DNA from: Desulfobacteraceae bacterium
GTDB lineage: Bacteria > Desulfobacterota > DSM-4660 > Desulfatiglandales > Desulfatiglandaceae
Length of the DNA stretch: 6,404 nt
NCBI GenBank assembly: GCA_030632525.1
Contig: DAOVUP010000102.1
Span: 1-6,404, forward strand
Direction: 5' to 3'
Part shown: piece by piece, positions 5,507-6,404 of the stretch
Layout of the letters: every line of letters starts with the position of its first letter
How positions within the stretch are numbered: the stretch's first letter is position 1
Translations under genes and position numbers: made by a program
The notes under the pieces: model-generated
Told to the model about the DNA's origin: nothing
Database searches by the model: none
Seen by the model: only the letters and a program-made list of their open reading frames with translations

Positions 5507-6256
5507 TCATGTCCTGTTTATTACACCTGCGGCATACCCTGCCCCAAAACCGTTATCGATATTTACTACAGTTACCCCTGAGGCGCAGGAATTCAGCATC
5601 CCTAACAGGGCGGTAACACCTTGGAAGCTTGCCCCGTAGCCCACGCTGGTCGGAACTGCAATTACAGGCTTGTCGACCAGGCCGCCTACTACGCTCGGCA
5701 AGGCCCCTTCCATTCCGGCCGCCACCACAATAACAGCGGCCCCAGTGATCTTTTCCCAATGTCCAAGGAGTCTGTGAAGCCCGGCTACCCCCACATCATA
5801 GATCGTATCTACTTCATTTCCCATGAATCTTGCTACAATAGCAGCTTCCTCGCCAACCGGGATGTCTGATGTCCCTGCCGTCATGATCAGGATTGTCCCT
5901 CTGCCTGAAATCTCTACGGGCCGCCTGATTACTGTCAGCATCCTCGCCTTTTCATGGTAGGTGCTTTCAGGAAAACGGTCCTGGATCTCTCTTGACTTAT
6001 CCAGGGACAGACGCGTCACCAGGACGTTTTCTTCCTGGGCAAGCATCTGTTCCATAATCCCTATGATTGCAGGGACGTCTTTGCCTTCACCGAAAATGAC
6101 CTCTGAAAGCCCCTTTCTAAGGGTACGGTGGTGATCAATACAGGCAAACCCCAAATCCTCAAAGGGAAGATTCTTGAGTCTTTCAAGAGAGTCTTCAACT
6201 GTTATCTCGCCTCTGCTGAGACTTTCCAATAGATTTTTCAGGACGTCTTGATTCAT
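5507..6256 (-). CDS. larB: nickel pincer cofactor biosynthesis protein LarB (pyridinium-3,5-biscarboxylic acid mononucleotide synthase)
   Basis: LarB carboxylates the pyridine ring of nicotinic acid adenine dinucleotide and releases AMP. This is the first step toward the nickel-pincer nucleotide of lactate racemase and related enzymes. The protein is 249 residues, the usual length. The N-terminal part has the family pattern LERLKNLPFEDLGFACIDHH (24-43) and VIFGEGKD (53-60). From about residue 120 there is a PurE/AIR-carboxylase-like domain: MTAGTSDIPVGEEA (125-138), YDVGVAGLHR (153-162), VVAAGMEGALPSVVGGL (177-193), and VPTSVGYGASFQGVTALLGM (201-220). Cys224, followed by NIDNGFGAGYAA (232-243), matches the conserved catalytic cysteine region. 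The start agrees with family alignments, though the ribosome binding site is weak (GAGG about 11 bases upstream). It follows a flavodoxin-like gene by 19 bases. larC and larE are not in the window. Confidence 0.93.
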   Translation of the reverse strand: MNQDVLKNLLESLSRGEITVEDSLERLKNLPFEDLGFACIDHHRTLRKGLSEVIFGEGKDVPAIIGIMEQMLAQEENVLVTRLSLDKSREIQDRFPESTYHEKARMLTVIRRPVEISGRGTILIMTAGTSDIPVGEEAAIVARFMGNEVDTIYDVGVAGLHRLLGHWEKITGAAVIVVAAGMEGALPSVVGGLVDKPVIAVPTSVGYGASFQGVTALLGMLNSCASGVTVVNIDNGFGAGYAAGVINRT

Positions 6257-6275
6257 TATCAGTGGAACCTCGTTC

Positions 6276-6404
6276 TTATCCCCGGAGCTTTTTCGCCAAC
6301 TCCGCTACCCTGTTGCCGAGCTTTATTCCGTTATCTTCGGTTTTTGCATCCGGCTCTCCAACGCAAGCCACACCATAATGCCCGGTGGCCGACATGGGGT
6401 CTCC
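6276..6404 (-). CDS. C-terminal part of a probable flavodoxin / WrbA-like flavoprotein (5' end outside the window)
   Basis: A minus-strand frame is open from the window edge and stops with TAA at 6276-6278, giving 42 residues. The fragment begins GDPMSATGHYGVACVGEP and ends in a helix, KLGNRVAELAKKLRG. A small-residue loop, a short strand (GVACVG) and a final amphipathic helix (LGxRVAELAKKL) are typical of the C-terminus of NADPH-dependent FMN reductase and multimeric flavodoxin (WrbA-like) proteins. The flavin-binding N-terminal part is not visible, so the family call rests on this tail alone. It lies 19 bases upstream of larB on the same strand, so the two are probably co-transcribed. Whether it has a role in the cofactor pathway is unknown. 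Confidence 0.6.
   Translation of the reverse strand, partial: GDPMSATGHYGVACVGEPDAKTEDNGIKLGNRVAELAKKLRG

Noticed and set aside
5215..5639. ORFs of 61-88 codons across the heptad array
   Set aside because: They translate the 7-base repeat and the ends of the flanking genes in the wrong frames. The low-complexity peptides come from the repeat.

Overview
The window looks like a piece of a chromosome of medium GC content from an anaerobic, probably deltaproteobacterial-type (Desulfobacterota) organism. This is inferred from protein style and gene mix: an acetoacetyl-CoA synthetase next to a beta-hydroxyacid dehydrogenase, a DUF2059 exported protein, a cobalamin-type radical SAM enzyme, and the nickel-pincer cofactor gene larB. 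The spaces between genes are filled with short degenerate tandem repeats. No phage, insertion sequence, CRISPR, tRNA or rRNA is visible.

Layout. Bases 1-395 hold no convincing large gene: a possible gene end in the first 45 bases, an A/G-rich tract, two doubtful convergent mini-ORFs, then overlapping hairpins and an extended -10 promoter-like site just before the first gene. A plus-strand pair follows: a beta-hydroxyacid dehydrogenase (396-1274) and acetoacetate-CoA ligase (1431-3386). The 156-base gap between them contains a 9-10 base tandem repeat and a 14-codon ORF with a good ribosome binding site. A hairpin at 3431-3453 separates the ligase from a convergent exported DUF2059 protein (3459-4013, minus). 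A B12-binding-like radical SAM protein (4048-5400, plus) starts only 34 bases away from it, divergently. The radical SAM gene converges on larB (5507-6256, minus). The whole 106-base gap between those two stop codons is a degenerate heptanucleotide repeat array. The window ends in the C-terminus of a probable flavodoxin/WrbA-like protein (6276-6404, minus), 19 bases upstream of larB and probably in the same transcript.

How the genes may work together. The first two genes plausibly form a small carbon-metabolism unit: the ligase activates acetoacetate to acetoacetyl-CoA for thiolysis, and the dehydrogenase interconverts a short beta-hydroxyacid and its semialdehyde. The real substrate of the dehydrogenase cannot be read from sequence. 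LarB carries out the first step of nickel-pincer nucleotide synthesis, which implies that LarC, LarE and a client such as lactate racemase lie elsewhere. The DUF2059 and radical SAM proteins have no assigned pathway here.

I do not see a clear new multi-gene system. The most unusual sequence is intergenic: the heptad array, the CTAAAGTGA array, and two distant hairpins with the same arm sequences.
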